Positions 12,603-25,149 of a stretch of 64,000 nt of DNA are shown here, in pieces. The stretch's first letter is position 1; each line of letters begins with the position of its first letter. This DNA comes from Stenopsyche tienmushanensis (lineage: Eukaryota; Arthropoda; Insecta; Trichoptera; Stenopsychidae): positions 1,054,001 through 1,118,000 of the forward strand of contig WACJ01000059.1 in NCBI GenBank assembly GCA_008973525.1, given 5' to 3'. Under the pieces are notes generated by a model that saw only the letters and a list, made by a program, of their open reading frames with translations, did no database searches and was not told the origin of the DNA. The position numbers were made by a program, and so were the translations under genes.

Positions 12603-14180
12603 GTATAACTGTGACCTATCATAATATGCCGATCAGATGCATTGCCAATTGGACATTTATTGATATATTAACGTCTAAATGATTTATTTAATTAAATGCT
12701 ACATATTAGATAGGATTACGTTTTGTCCGTTGCATTTTTAGTCTCTTTTTCTATATTAGTCTCTTTTTACACTATTAATTTTTGAATATCCTCGATATTT
12801 ATATTTTTTCATAAAGCAGATTTTTTTAAACATTTTCCAAGGATTCAATCGCTTTATTCTGTAATATAAACTGCTGTATGATTTAAACGCGTTCGTTAAT
12901 AATGTATCAATTTTTTTCGCATTCCATACAAGCTCATAGTACATAGTTTCTTTGAATTATGTAAGACGACGTCTTTTTCCTGGTCTCCCTTTGTCTCTTT
13001 TCCGTTGTAAATTCTAATGTACAATTAACATTTTAATTGATGGACAGACGCGTCACCATCTGGTTCTATAAAACAGTACGTTCATTATTATTCATCCGCA
13101 TTCGCTCCAACGCAATCTCAGCACATTCTGAATAAATCAGACTGACTCATTGTTTATTTTTGATATTTTCCAGAGCCAGTATAACTGACCTGCCCTTCTG
13201 GATTTGTCCCAAGTCCAATAGACTTTTATTTTTGGACTATTAAAGGATTTTACATTTTTTCCTGGACACGTGTCTATGCAAATCAGCGGCTGACCTATAT
13301 ATGAATGACGAGCCGTCATTTTGCTCGTCGTATCCATGAACTAGATTTTGAACTTGCGATACACGATGCTATTGAAATTTAGCATTGTGCTATGGCAGAA
13401 ATTTATTTATGTTCGAGAAATAATCTTGAATAAATACATTTTTTCGTGTGTACTTTTTTTTTATTTTCACGCTCTTGCTGTCAATCAGTCCTGATTTATT
13501 GTGTGTACAAGAAAAATAATTCTAACTTTTCACATAAACAATTCATAATAGAAATCATTTCCTCGTGCATTATCGTTAGATGGATACCTACTTCCTCTTA
13601 TTTATATTTAAAATTCCATGAGAATCATAATTAATTCGAATGCTTGTATCATAAACTTAATAACTTAGGTCAAGTCTTGCCTTCCTGTTATATTTGTTTC
13701 CAACTTCCAAATTCAATGGACTTAGTTATACGTTATGTTGATCTGCTATTATTTCCATCTATTCGATACGGTTTTGATAAATCCTTAACGTATGTTACAT
13801 ACAAATTACTAACATAAATTTATTATCTATGGTTCTTCATCGTATATGATTGATATGCCCCAACGTTTGCAGTTTTTTTTAATGTTGATCGTAATCCTAC
13901 ATAGTTAAAATACGCATGAGATTTCAATAATGTTTCTTATTATACATGGAAGTTTATATTTAAATCATCATCATTTTGCAGCCGCAGTTCTCAGAAAGAT
14001 TAGGGCTTCTTTAAAGGCTAATTCACTTTACTTGGAAGGTAGTGAAAAACCAGTCTAGACCATGCTCAAGTTCATACTAAATGTATATACTATCATAGTA
14101 CGAGTATCAGCGAAAATATTTAAAAATATCATTTATCTACACTTGAACAAGATATTTTTGTTGTTTTTGTCTCTAAAACG
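12603..14180. other. gene-free A+T-rich stretch
   Basis: Small open frames on both strands have no recognisable family signature and no consistent splice context. No RNA gene or element end was identified. Confidence 0.45.
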
Positions 14181-14189
14181 ATGTAAAAT

Positions 14190-14280
14190 GTTGGGATGGA
14201 GTCCGCGAAAAATATGTTGTTCAAGAGGGGATCCGCGGACTACATAAATTTAAGAACCGCTCTACTATAGTATTCTATAA
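14190..14280. repeat. possible hAT-type terminal fragment
   Basis: The block from ggggatccgcggac to taagaaccgctct resembles, on the opposite strand, the agcggttcttaa...gtccgcgg ends common among hAT (Charlie-like) elements. No partner end or target duplication was found, so this is a family impression only. Confidence 0.3.
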
Positions 14281-14479
14281 CTCCTCTATTTACGATGGGG
14301 TTCCAACTAGTTTTAAATATTAAAAATAAAAATGATATATAAAAATTCAGCTGAAGGTGTTGAAAAAGCATTTGCGCTCTTTTTAATAGGGAATTAAGTC
14401 AGTTTTTTAATACGTAGTAATTTTCTTTGGGCACTCGAGCACTCGAGACACTCAAGTGTATCTTGAGAATTGCTCCTAT

Positions 14480-14520
14480 ACCAAGGGTGCCTAACCCTTT
14501 TTGCTTTGGGAGCCACTTTT
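14480..14520. repeat. possible hAT-type terminal fragment
   Basis: The string caagggtgcctaacccttt, followed by gctttgggagccac, resembles the cagggktgcccaaccttttt...ggccac ends of many hAT elements. The opposite end was not located, and the sequence to the right carries no coding signal. Confidence 0.3.
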
Positions 14521-17169
14521 CAATTTAAAATTGTCTCGTTATCGACTTCTAATATGATTCTCATAAGAAAATTATGTGATACAGATGTGTACAGAACAGA
14601 AGAACGTAATAAAATAAGATGTATTTTTAAAATCGATAGTTTTTAAATGCATTGTGAAATCCTTCAATACCTATTTTTCAATGACCGAATGTCATCTTTC
14701 CTACTTTCAACGTGTTTCAGCAACACGACATATTCATTAATAAACTTCTATCATGCATCATTAATCTAAAAAAAAGTGCTTATTTCGAAAAAATAAAACT
14801 CAGAGTATGAAAGCAATGATTAGAGGTCGCGTTCAATGAATGAAATGAATATGTCTGTACTTTAAGACACTCTTTGCATAGTTATTTTTTGGAATCTTAC
14901 TTAAAATATAGGCACCCTCTTTAATATATGTTATATATGTACGTTATACTTAATGACTTCGCTTCTAAGTTTTTCCTCAATTACACTTTTAAGGTCATTG
15001 AGGAAAGTTTGATGAACACATCTTGATAATTTAATACTATTATTTATGTAGAATTTTTTATCAAGTTTTCCACATTTGCGATTATGAATTCATATCGATC
15101 ACATACTTTTATAATTAAATCCTAATTATTATAAAAATTGGATTGTGAGACAATAAAGATCTATATGCGAAATTGACTTTATAGTACTATGCAAGGTAAA
15201 CTATCATAACTTACAGAATATTTCCATATAATTATGCTGAAGTTAATAATAATATATAAATTTGGATTTATCCTATCATTACTATTTCAAAGGATTATGA
15301 GATTGAAATCCATCATTTTATTTTAGAATCATTCAGCTATGTCGTATCAGTGTAATAATGCGATAAGGCGAAAAGTCGCATTTTCAAGACCAATGTCAAC
15401 ACCGTCAATGACATTTTTAAATATTCAGTAGTTTGATTTGATTAGAGTGATCCATATAGCATGGATCCTTTCAATTTTATGGATCATTCTCAAGGCTGAC
15501 AATTCAATGCATCGTGTGCGTCGACCTTGTCCACGATGCACTCTAAAAATATGGCTTTGGAGATAAATTATTCATAAACAACAGAAGGTCGTCACGCTTA
15601 TCAGTAAAATTTAGCAAAAACGGTATTTTGAATCTGATTTGTACATATTATATTTATGGCAAAAAAATGTATACAATTTAATGATATGGCTTGTAGCAAT
15701 AGACACGTTACGATTATATTGGATGCCGGAAAAGATCGTATCTTTGTAAAGTGGCTGTCACAAATTTACTGTCAATTTCATTTCATAAAAAAATGATTTT
15801 TTTGCAAATATCATAGACCTGATTTAAGAGCGCGCAATCTAACATTTTACAGTTAAATCGGGCTTTGTATCATGTTTTTCTGTTTACTTTTAAATATCAA
15901 ACGATGTGGTTTGACGGAAATCGAGGATACGTTTTGATTGCCTAATCCTTGCAATTCATTGTCATGAGTCAACAGCAATATTGATAACATAACCGACATG
16001 AACATTTTTGTGATCACATTGTGGGAATGTCGTCATATTTGTGCAGCAATTCCTCCTTTTGCAGTTTTCTGCAATATTTGCAAGTAAGCGGAATGTATCT
16101 AATCATTGTCTGTTATAAATATTTTCACGGTTTTATAAGTTTTGAGCGAACGAATTGACCGTAATTTGGGGCAGCGTGTTGTCTTAGCTATGCAAGGACC
16201 TGGGAGGATCGTATTTTGGCTCATAATGGTGTATCGCATACAGCCCAAATTTATTATCGAGCAAATTTATCAAGTATTTACAAAAAAGCATCAGATTTTT
16301 CAACTAACAGGGTCGTTTTTTCCAAGTACTTATTTTTAAGCTGTTCTCAGACTAATTCCAATACGATCTTCGTTCATCTTTCATGCAATGCCACGGATGT
16401 AAATCATTTTGCATCATGGCCCTCTGGTTGGTTTTCAATTTCTGACACCTTTTGGCATTCATTTCAATAAATGAATTTTAATAAATTATGACCTCCACTG
16501 TCAATGATTTTATCAGCATATTGGTTGTTTCCTAGATGGGTATCTTCATTTGCGACCTTTATTATATTTTTTTAATTTTGACCTTCTGATTTCGCAAGGC
16601 ACTCCTGATCGGCACCCAAGCGGTCAACTATTGTTTCGTATCGCCATTACGTTTCAGTGATCTAACATGCTTAATATTCTGAAGTCTTGCGTAGATTGCG
16701 TGAAAATAGTGCCAGGTCGTTATTTGCATATGTCTACCATTCACCATCAGATAAAGTGTGAGACTCTCAGTTGTCCATCTTTTGGCCAAGCACGGATGTA
16801 GGTCAAATGACCCTCGGTAATAATAATGAGTGACATTTTTCTATTGAACTATACAATGTCTCTATTTAATCGACTTCAATCATATGGGGCTTATGGTTGA
16901 GAAGATCCTATGCAGACGTGTGCAACAAAAGCACTGCGACGTGCAGCCACAAATACACACTTCCTCTCTTAAACGATTGAATACTTAGCAGAGTTCTTTT
17001 TGAGCGGAGGGTCTTAATGTTATCTTAAATAGTGCATGTTATGTACTTTGTTCGATCTTGTATATTTGATTTAGCATAACAAAGCTAACTTGAAAACTGC
17101 CTGCCATCCTTCATGCATTTGAAGCAAATAACCAAGAAGAGAAAAAATTGGCATAACTCACAATTGATA
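14521..17169. other. gene-free A+T-rich stretch
   Basis: No exon, RNA gene or clear element end was found. Two overlapping open frames near 16.1-16.5 kb lack family signatures and splice context. Confidence 0.4.
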
Positions 17170-17225
17170 AAAGAAACCGTGTTCTTTCCGCCAGTTCCCC
17201 AGCAGTCTCGTAGCTGGGGTCTCAC
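17170..17225 (+). repeat. dispersed repeat with hairpin (copy 1)
   Basis: The block around gttctttccgccagttcc followed by cagtctcgtagctggggtct is shared with the copy at about 43410-43465. It contains a perfect 7-bp stem, ccccagc at 17197-17203 and gctgggg at 17213-17219, with a 9-base loop. Its nature (LTR segment, SINE or other) is unknown. Confidence 0.4.
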
Positions 17226-18531
17226 TTGCCATAAACAATAAAAAACGTCGACGTTTCATAACCACTTGATTTGTCTAATTTTATAAGCCCTATGTTAACT
17301 GTATTTCGCTCAATAGAATTTATATTATATTTAAATATTATAAGATAATGTGGGTGTTTATATGCATATGGCAATTTTTATAGCTATTCATAAAAATTGT
17401 TGAAAACCTTCGTTTAATAATTTCAAGGCTATTATGATATTCATACACAATCTTACGAAGATCAAGTCTTTTAATGTAAAAACGACGAACTTATTTGCTT
17501 TGTCAGCCTAGAAATTATGTCAAAAACGGATAGATTTATTTGCTTTCTTGCTTTTATAGTATTTAAATGGCGCCATTTCAGCAGTCTATAAATTTTCATC
17601 CTAAGTAAAAAACGGCGTTCCTTTGAATATTATAACTCAGTTTTTCAGACGATCTTTAACGTTCGATGTATTGATCAGTATTCTCTTATATGGTTCAATG
17701 AATCCTAGCGCTTGATACACAATATTTATTTAAATTGTTAATTTCATAATAATATATTTTAAAGAGATTTCATACACGTATCTTGTCTTAGAGGTATCAT
17801 TCTATGATGGTCTTTATATATCTTGCATTCATATGGCTTCCCACATGAGCTGCCCACTGATGTATCAAAAGCATCTTTCTATAACTATAGATATTATTAA
17901 GTCATTATATTATTTTATATATATATTGAGTTCTTAATTTGTTGTATAAATATGTATTATTTCTTGCTTGTTTGAGTTTGGTCTAAAGATGGGTGCACAA
18001 ACTCCATGTGATATTGTCGATCAACCTGCATCCAATCGCTCTTAATATTTTGATTTTCACCAATCAATCTGTTGTACATAGAATAGTTATTAAGATCGCG
18101 AAAAGAGGGTCGGAAATATATGCCAAATGTCAAGGTGGAAGTCAGATGAATTTCTCGAGGTGTGCGTTCAATATGAAAAATAGAAGATTGCGATCATGAC
18201 GAGGAGTTGAATTTCAAAGGTTAAATTCTCTTTTGTGTCATTCATTGCCAGCTTCTCATTTCGACTTAATGTTTTTGACGAGGTTATTTGGGTCAACAAT
18301 TTTGGACCGGCGTGATATTGTTCCGTTTGTTTAATATGGTGGACCCATGGGGACAATTACGCTCGAAATTGAAGTGTTAATTCCGATGACGATACTTTTG
18401 AAATTACAGCTTTTCCGACTCCACGTTTAATATTTAGCTCAAAAATAGTTGCGTGTAATTTGATGTAGGGTGTAATCACAAGCAATGACGCAAAAAAGCG
18501 GCGCACTTCATTTTGACGATACTCATTTATG
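17226..18531. other. gene-free A+T-rich stretch
   Basis: Nothing coding was recognised. The second copy of the CACATGAGCTGCCCACT motif lies near 17844; similarity to the first copy (near 10733) appears to continue weakly downstream, so this may be an uncharacterised short repeat. Confidence 0.4.
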
Positions 18532-19267
18532 TACACTCAAACCTCTTATTGTGCGACTTTTTTTTGTGCGATTTCAAAGTTATGCGGTTTTTTTTAAAAA
18601 TTTCATAAAGAGTTCGTATTGAGATATTTTGGATAAAATTGCAAATACATCATCAACGCTAACTGAAAATTGGAAAAAACAATTTGGGACTGTGTAAATT
18701 ATATTACATATGTTATCGCTGAATTTTAAACCCGTTTAGATTTTTGAAAAAATTGATTTCGTTTTTTTTCTTGCATTCTTCCAATTTATTGACTATTAAA
18801 AATACCAACTACTTACAGTTACTTAAAGCTATTTTAGTGACGCGGCAACTTGGCCGGTCCTATTGACTGAGTGTACTATTACTACTATTTTACTAGAGCG
18901 ATTTTAAGTCATATCGAAATCGCAACGAAAACTATCATACAGCGATGACAGTTTGTAATTAAAATAATTAGTATTTCTCTAATAGATGTCAGACATCCTT
19001 AAAATTTTACCAATGATGCAAGACGTCCTTTAAAGATTACCAAAAATGTTATTTTTTTAATTGCCTTATTGTTTACCTGTTTTTTTTTTTTATTAACTTT
19101 TTTTTATGCGATTTTGGATATATTCTATATAGCTGTTTCAAAGTTATGCGGTTTTTAAAACCCATGGAACGCATCTTCACTTTTTGTATGTAAGTCATAG
19201 TTTTTTTTGTGCAATTTATTTTTGTGCGATTTTCAACGGAACGCATCTACCGCACAAAAAAAGTGTA
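18532..19267. mobile_element. pogo/Tigger-like MITE (copy 1)
   Basis: The ends are inverted: TACACTCAAACCTCTTATTG at the left, and on the opposite strand TACACTTTTTTTGTGCGG from the right, each beginning with a TA that fits a TA target site. The left end is close in style to Tigger/pogo termini (cactcaaacctc...gtgcga). A near-terminal direct repeat, TTCAAAGTTATGCGGTTTTT, occurs at about 18573-18592 and 19137-19156. The ~735-bp interior encodes nothing. The reverse complement of the repeated core also occurs in the element at 24506, which makes the two relatives. Confidence 0.65.
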
Positions 19268-20589
19268 CATATCTTTCGTGATATAATAAATTTGATGATT
19301 TCAAATAACATTTGATTAATTTAACTATAAAGTAGATTATTTTTATCTCGTTTTACATCCTGATTTAGTTATTTTTTATTTGTTTAGAGCGTTCCAACGA
19401 AATCACGGACGACAGATATTTGATAAATGTCGCGCTTGGGTTTTTATTGATATGACTACAATTTTTTTGTTAACTACTCTTCAGGTTCGTACTCGTCCTA
19501 GTTCCTATGGCATCTGTCTAATTAAATAATAAAATGCACATATTTTTTTCTGCAAGCAAGGAGAGTACCATTTTTTTATCCTTCTATAATAATTTGGGTT
19601 TAAACCTCTAATAATAATTCTTCAATGGTATCAAATCACATTTGATAATATTGTATTACGATTTATCCAGCACGATAATTGCTTATGCAAACATGATTTT
19701 TAAGGAAATGGCCTTAAAAGTAACAATAGCTCCTAGGTCCATATAAGAAAATGATTGTAACATTACCATTGTCTTACAATTTATAAATTACTGCACTGTT
19801 AGTACAAAATAAAAGCGCATATGCGTGACTTCGATTTATGGAATAAGCAATAGGCGATGGCCGTCTAAATGGACGTTGTTCGCAAAATAGAGAGCAGTTT
19901 GCCTTTGTAAATTTATAGCATAATATCACATGCCTTGGCTGTTGAAAGGCGCCTTCAATCTTCCCAAAACATTAATTAAGAAGTCTATTTCGTACCGATC
20001 GGACTTCTTGATATATTATTATATATCACGCGATTTCTTTTCTCTAGCTCTGAATGAAACACGCGCGTTTGCACATTTGTGTGTTCCGTGAATTAATTGC
20101 TGTTTGCAATCTTCGTCTTTATCGGGAAAAACAATATGTTCGAATCGATGAATTTTGTGATTGCGTCATTCTGCAGGAGGGGATGGTGCCTTTTTGAAGC
20201 GGAACGGGATGATGTTCCGAATATGGGTCAGTAAATTGGGTCACCGGAGGGATGGCCTGCACTCTGAACCTCAGCATGTAGACTGAAATTGAATTGCTGA
20301 ATTACCTAGAAATAGCTCCATCGAATTTCAGTGACCTCCGCATGAATTATTCCCGGGAGGCTCCAATTCTTTTAGATGCCCGTCTTTTTAATTGTTGCTT
20401 CTTGCCGAGAGGAGACAGTGACCAAAACGATTAACGCTCAATTACATCGCCATAGAAGATTTTTCTAGTGATGGATGCTTAATGATGTATTTTTTATACA
20501 TCAATAGTAAATTAAAAAAAAACATAATAACTACTATAAGTTTAAAAACAAGTATGAATACTTTTGATTGCCTAAATTTATTGATGCGG
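19268..20589. other. gene-free stretch
   Basis: No coding exon or element end was recognised. A locally GC-richer segment near 20150-20420 is interrupted in all frames and matches no family I know. Confidence 0.4.
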
Positions 20590-20760
20590 TAAGGTGGCTG
20601 CCCTATAAAAATATAGGGCAGCCACGCGCAGTCCGCTGCAAAACTAGAGCCTCATGGAAAAGGGTCATATCCATATCGTTTCGATATATTGAAAGAAGCA
20701 TGCCCTCTGAATTTTATTTGTAAATACTTATTCAATACCCAGCTGAACATATTGAAGAAT
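20590..20760 (-). repeat. LINE 3'-tail fragment with terminal hairpin
   Basis: From about 20628 the sequence follows the tail family seen at 24.2 and 34.5 kb (cagtccgctgcaaaactaga, then catatccatatcgtttcgat). The outer end carries a perfect 14-bp stem: gtggctgccctata at 20594-20607 pairs with 20612-20625 across an aaaa loop. As in the other copies, the LINE would be read on the minus strand. Confidence 0.5.
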
Positions 20761-23700
20761 ATTTTTAACACTATAATGGCTGATGATACAACATATGTGT
20801 CATAGCTCGGATTCACGACCGATCAGTACATGAGGTATGCCAACATGTATGCAATGTTTTCGCTGATTCGATGCCACAAATCAGGAGCAATATGCAGAGT
20901 AAATAATTTGAGTCTAAATCTTTTTACTTTCAACTAAATAAATTCAATTTTCTTTTTCATGAGACGAATCAAATTTTTACAGCCGTTATGGTTATATTGA
21001 AATTAAACTTGTTTTAAAATATTCATGAATAATTATATAATCTTATCCTTTGTCATGTTTGCGATAAAACGTATTTAATTTACTTTGTATGATATTTCAA
21101 TGTGGATGAACACACAAAAGACTTGTTCGTATAGCAAAAATAAACTAGAAGGGTAAACGAACCCGAATTAAGACAGGGGTGTATTGAAGAAACACCCACG
21201 ACATAGGTAGATTCAAATATCAAAAGAGCTGTCTTTATTAGCATCATATTCCGGAAGTCTCCCTCGGGCTTAATTTAGAATCGACTGAACGTTGTTTGGG
21301 AGGGCAATGCCTCCATATTTTCCCAATTCGAGATGTTTAGCATTCCGACCTTACAATACATCAAGAATATTTTTAAAGCATGCTAATGGCGAAGATTGCG
21401 GATTTCGCATGTGATTAATATAGTTTTTAGGCAAACTGGTTGCAAACTCCAGGGCCACAATTCGATACGTTCCACGACGTCAAAAAACAAATCTACGAAC
21501 TCGACAATTCGCAAGTGGGACCTTGGACTGGGAACAAACTGTTATTGCCCATAAAAACGCAGAATAGGCAATCATAACTGTGTAACTTGTCGTATAGCAA
21601 GGTCTAAAAAGTCGCAAGTCTTCAATAATTGAAGATGCGAAGGAAGGACATGCAGTCCAAGGCGATGATGTAAATTTTCGGACACTCACGAAGGTCGCTC
21701 GCAACATAAGTTCATTGGGTCGATTCGCAAATTTAATTGATCTGGTCCATAAAAGCGGATAGAACACGATTAGTCATAGTTTGAACGAAGACAACAGTGC
21801 TAATCACTACAAATGGATGAAATTTTTGCGTTCGAAGAATGATTTTTGTTGAAGATGTTATATAACAACGCCATGCATGGACGTATCTATCAATGCGTTA
21901 ATGGATAAATCTGCATTTTTAGACGATATTGTTATACATAATGAATATATTTGTATCTCAAAGACGATGGAAAGATTGATAACTCATTGAACTTGACTGC
22001 TTTAATTCAACGTCATTGCCAACGCAGCTCCATCGAGGCATTCTTTTTGTTGAAAGCAATACGAATAAAGTGACCTTTTGTCGAAAAAGGAAATTATACG
22101 GCGTCCTTGCTTTGAGTATCGTGTTATATTATGGATTGTGACCTTTTTTGTTTGATTTTTTTGCATCATTGAAGTGGGAAAAATCATACGAGCAGAGCAA
22201 CGACCTATTGAAATGGCTGTCAAGACTCCTTCTACCGTTTTGTTACTGCTTCTGTGCAGATAATGACGGCGAATAAGAAAACCGGAAATTCAATGAATGA
22301 AATCACTATGTTAATGCAATTGAAATATTAATAATGGATTCATCCTGTCTAATCCAGGCAGCATACATGTGGAAGGGCCGCTTTACTGATCGACGAGCGT
22401 CGTAATCATGTAATGCTTGGTTTTTTTTTACATTATCTATTCCAACGGAGTATTTTTTCCCGACATTGTCAATATGCGAAATTACATGACTATAATTTAT
22501 TTGCTTACATATCTCGACTATCTCTAGCGGTTTCGTATTTATCATGATTTTTTGAAACCGTTATATCGTATATCCTCCCCCATTGCCAGCAATAACGCCG
22601 CTAGTTCTAATGAAACTGTAGAGATTTACAGCATTAATTAAAAATATATAACCCACTTAAAACTTTTAACCACTACCTTTCTTCACACAGGCAATTGTTG
22701 ACGGTCAAAGTTTCCACATTAAATTCTCGCACCTTGCGATTTTCTCGCGCCCATGTCTATATTCATCCTGTTTTTCGCAAAGTTTCTTCCATCGTCATCA
22801 AAACTGGGGCACGCATACCACTCATATTTTGTTTGAATTACATAGGATGTTTGCTGGCTGCTGTTTTTAAACTTTTTCAAGGTCCTCCTTCACGACCGAC
22901 TGAATCGTCTGCAATTTTATCGTTTCACTTCATTTGCTCAAAAGCCTTGATTTTAAAGAAAACAGTCTTATCTCAAAATGTAATCTACCAGTAACGCTGG
23001 CAAATCGTATTGAATTTTACGATAATTTTAAGATTATAGTTTTGTTGAAAATGCACATGAGTTTTCCGACTTATAAATTATGTCGACCCGTGAATAAAAC
23101 CGTCTTTTCTAGTGATATTTATCCATGTTTTCACAGCGATACTTTGCGTCCACCCCGTGACATCATCCTATGACATCATTTATGATATCACCCCCAGTAT
23201 ATGAATTCAGTATATTATGGTTAAACTTGTGTAATATGCTTCGGACCTTGTTCCCAATTCCAGAACAATGGGGTAAATCTTTATGTTGCCCCATAACTTG
23301 TTATTTTGGATAGTTTAATGCCACTTTTTATTTTTATTAAAATAATCTTAAAATTATACACATATGTATGCGCCATACCAAATACTATTAAATTCAAACA
23401 ACGTAATTCAGACTTAAAAGTGAAATTGCCTTATATAATATTTGGCTAGCAAGTCTCAAACAATTGTTATTCGCGAGGTTAAATATCTGAATTTGAACCC
23501 CGTGTGTTTATCGTCATTATACAAAAGTAAAATTAAAAGTCACATGATTTTACAGACCGTTTTTCAATAAACCGTGTTTGAATGATTAGGAATTTCATCA
23601 ATAATTTGAAAACGCGAGGAGCTATGAGAAATCGAGGACTCACTCAGATCTTTATTTGATCTGTGACTATGGAAAATAACTTATTTTTTAAGATATTGAT

Positions 23701-24235
23701 TGGATGTGCACTTACTATGACCGCGTTTAGAATTTGGTTTTATCACCATTTCGAGATTACCATTGGTTTTCATTTCGTAAATTGATTAAAAATAAAATTA
23801 ATGGTGGAATGCTGTAAAGCTACATGTAATGTGTGTCAAAATCTGAGTTATAATGCTTGTAAAATGAGAATTAATATGCTCCATATTAACAACTAATCGT
23901 AAATAAAATTATTCTTACTATCGAAAACAAGAAGCTAAATATTTTGGCTATAGTATGAACCAATATGTCTATGTCAAATGTGTGGGTTAGTCTAATAATT
24001 AGGCCCACACGTTCAAATTTCTAACTGTTATTCAATTCCACATGTACATAAAAGAAGTAGCTGTTTCATTTTAAATTGATAATCATTCAGAAGCCCGATT
24101 GCAAATTTAAGTCTTGAAATATTTATTCGGAATAAATTTGATAGTTTGAAATATTTAAGATCTTGTTTAAGTTAAGATATTTATTATGGCTATTAAATAA
24201 TGAGGTTGACGATATAACTTAATTTCAATGAGGAT
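20761..24235. other. gene-free stretch
   Basis: No exon could be supported. Open frames near 21.5, 22.0-22.5 and 22.7-23.2 kb are short, lack family signatures and have no matching splice context. Two TGACATCAT motifs lie close together at 23158-23179. A weak tRNA-like B-box (tttgaaccccgtg) is seen near 23492. Confidence 0.4.
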
Positions 24236-24405
24236 ATCATCATCATCATAGTGCAGCCACTGACAGTCCACTACAGAACTATGGGCCTCTTCAATATCCA
24301 TTCATAGGAAGGGGTTACATCCATTTCGTTTGAATCATACATTCACCTCCTCATTCGCTCGATATTGAAGGTAGCATTACCACCGACTTTTGTTTCGATT
24401 CAATG
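24236..24405 (-). repeat. LINE 3'-tail fragment (RTE-like)
   Basis: An (ATC)n run at 24236-24250 is followed by gtgcagccactgacagtcca and an actatgggcctct block. Reverse-complemented, this is a cagtggac...ggctgc...(GAT)n end of the kind seen on RTE-type LINEs. It then shares ctcgatattgaaggtagcat with the copy at 34.5 kb. No reverse transcriptase sequence is present. Confidence 0.6.
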
Positions 24406-24505
24406 AGGATATATACCTTCAAATATATAAAAATAATATCATTCCCACAATCATGGCTATTTTATTCTAATTTTTCTCACAAAATGTATAGACTTTATTT
24501 GAAAG

Positions 24506-25149
24506 TACACTTGAGTCTGTTTTTACGCGATAGATACGTTTCACGGGGAATCGCATATAAAAAATTCGCATAAAAAAAGCTTGAACCACATAGAAAACTG
24601 AGGGACAGGTTTCATTATTTTTAAAAACCGCATAACTTCAAATTGATGTGATAGAATGTACCGAAAATCGCACAAAAAAAGTCTTGCGATGATTTAATTA
24701 CTATTTTTTTAACTTATTTTATTGATATGTCGTCTTTTACAATCATTTTGATATGTAAGTCGTTTACAATAAAATAAATACAAAAGTTGACAGTCTTTTT
24801 TTCTGTTTCTTCACTGTCATATCAAACCAATAATATCATCTTAATCCAAAAATCCTTAGTGACTCATTCTCTAGTTCAATGTTTAAAAGTTAAAATGTTG
24901 CCCTGATCTAGTAGCTGAATTATGAATATCGTGTTATGTGGAAGAAACACTATTTTCATATTTGGATGTTCTAAATATGGATAACTTAAACGGTTGTAAC
25001 TTGCATTAGTGTTCATTTTAGATTTTTTTTTAAATCAACATTAATGCAAGTATACTAATGCATATTTTTAATTTTAGAATATTCGTATAAAAAAAGCATA
25101 ACTTCAAAATTGCATAAAAAAGATCCGCATAAAAACAGACCCAAGTGTA
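24506..25149. mobile_element. pogo/Tigger-like MITE (copy 2)
   Basis: The left end TACACTTGAGTCTGTTTTTA and, on the other strand from the right, TACACTTGGGTCTGTTTTTA form a 20-bp inverted repeat with one mismatch, each starting with TA. The interior contains the complement of the TTATGCGGTTTTT core found in the element at 18532, plus several further gcata/gcaca motifs. There is no transposase. The better-preserved ends suggest a younger insertion than its relative. Confidence 0.72.

Noticed and set aside
23158..23179. Two closely spaced TGACATCAT motifs as a bZIP regulatory site
   Set aside because: No gene nearby and the motif is degenerate; kept only as a landmark.
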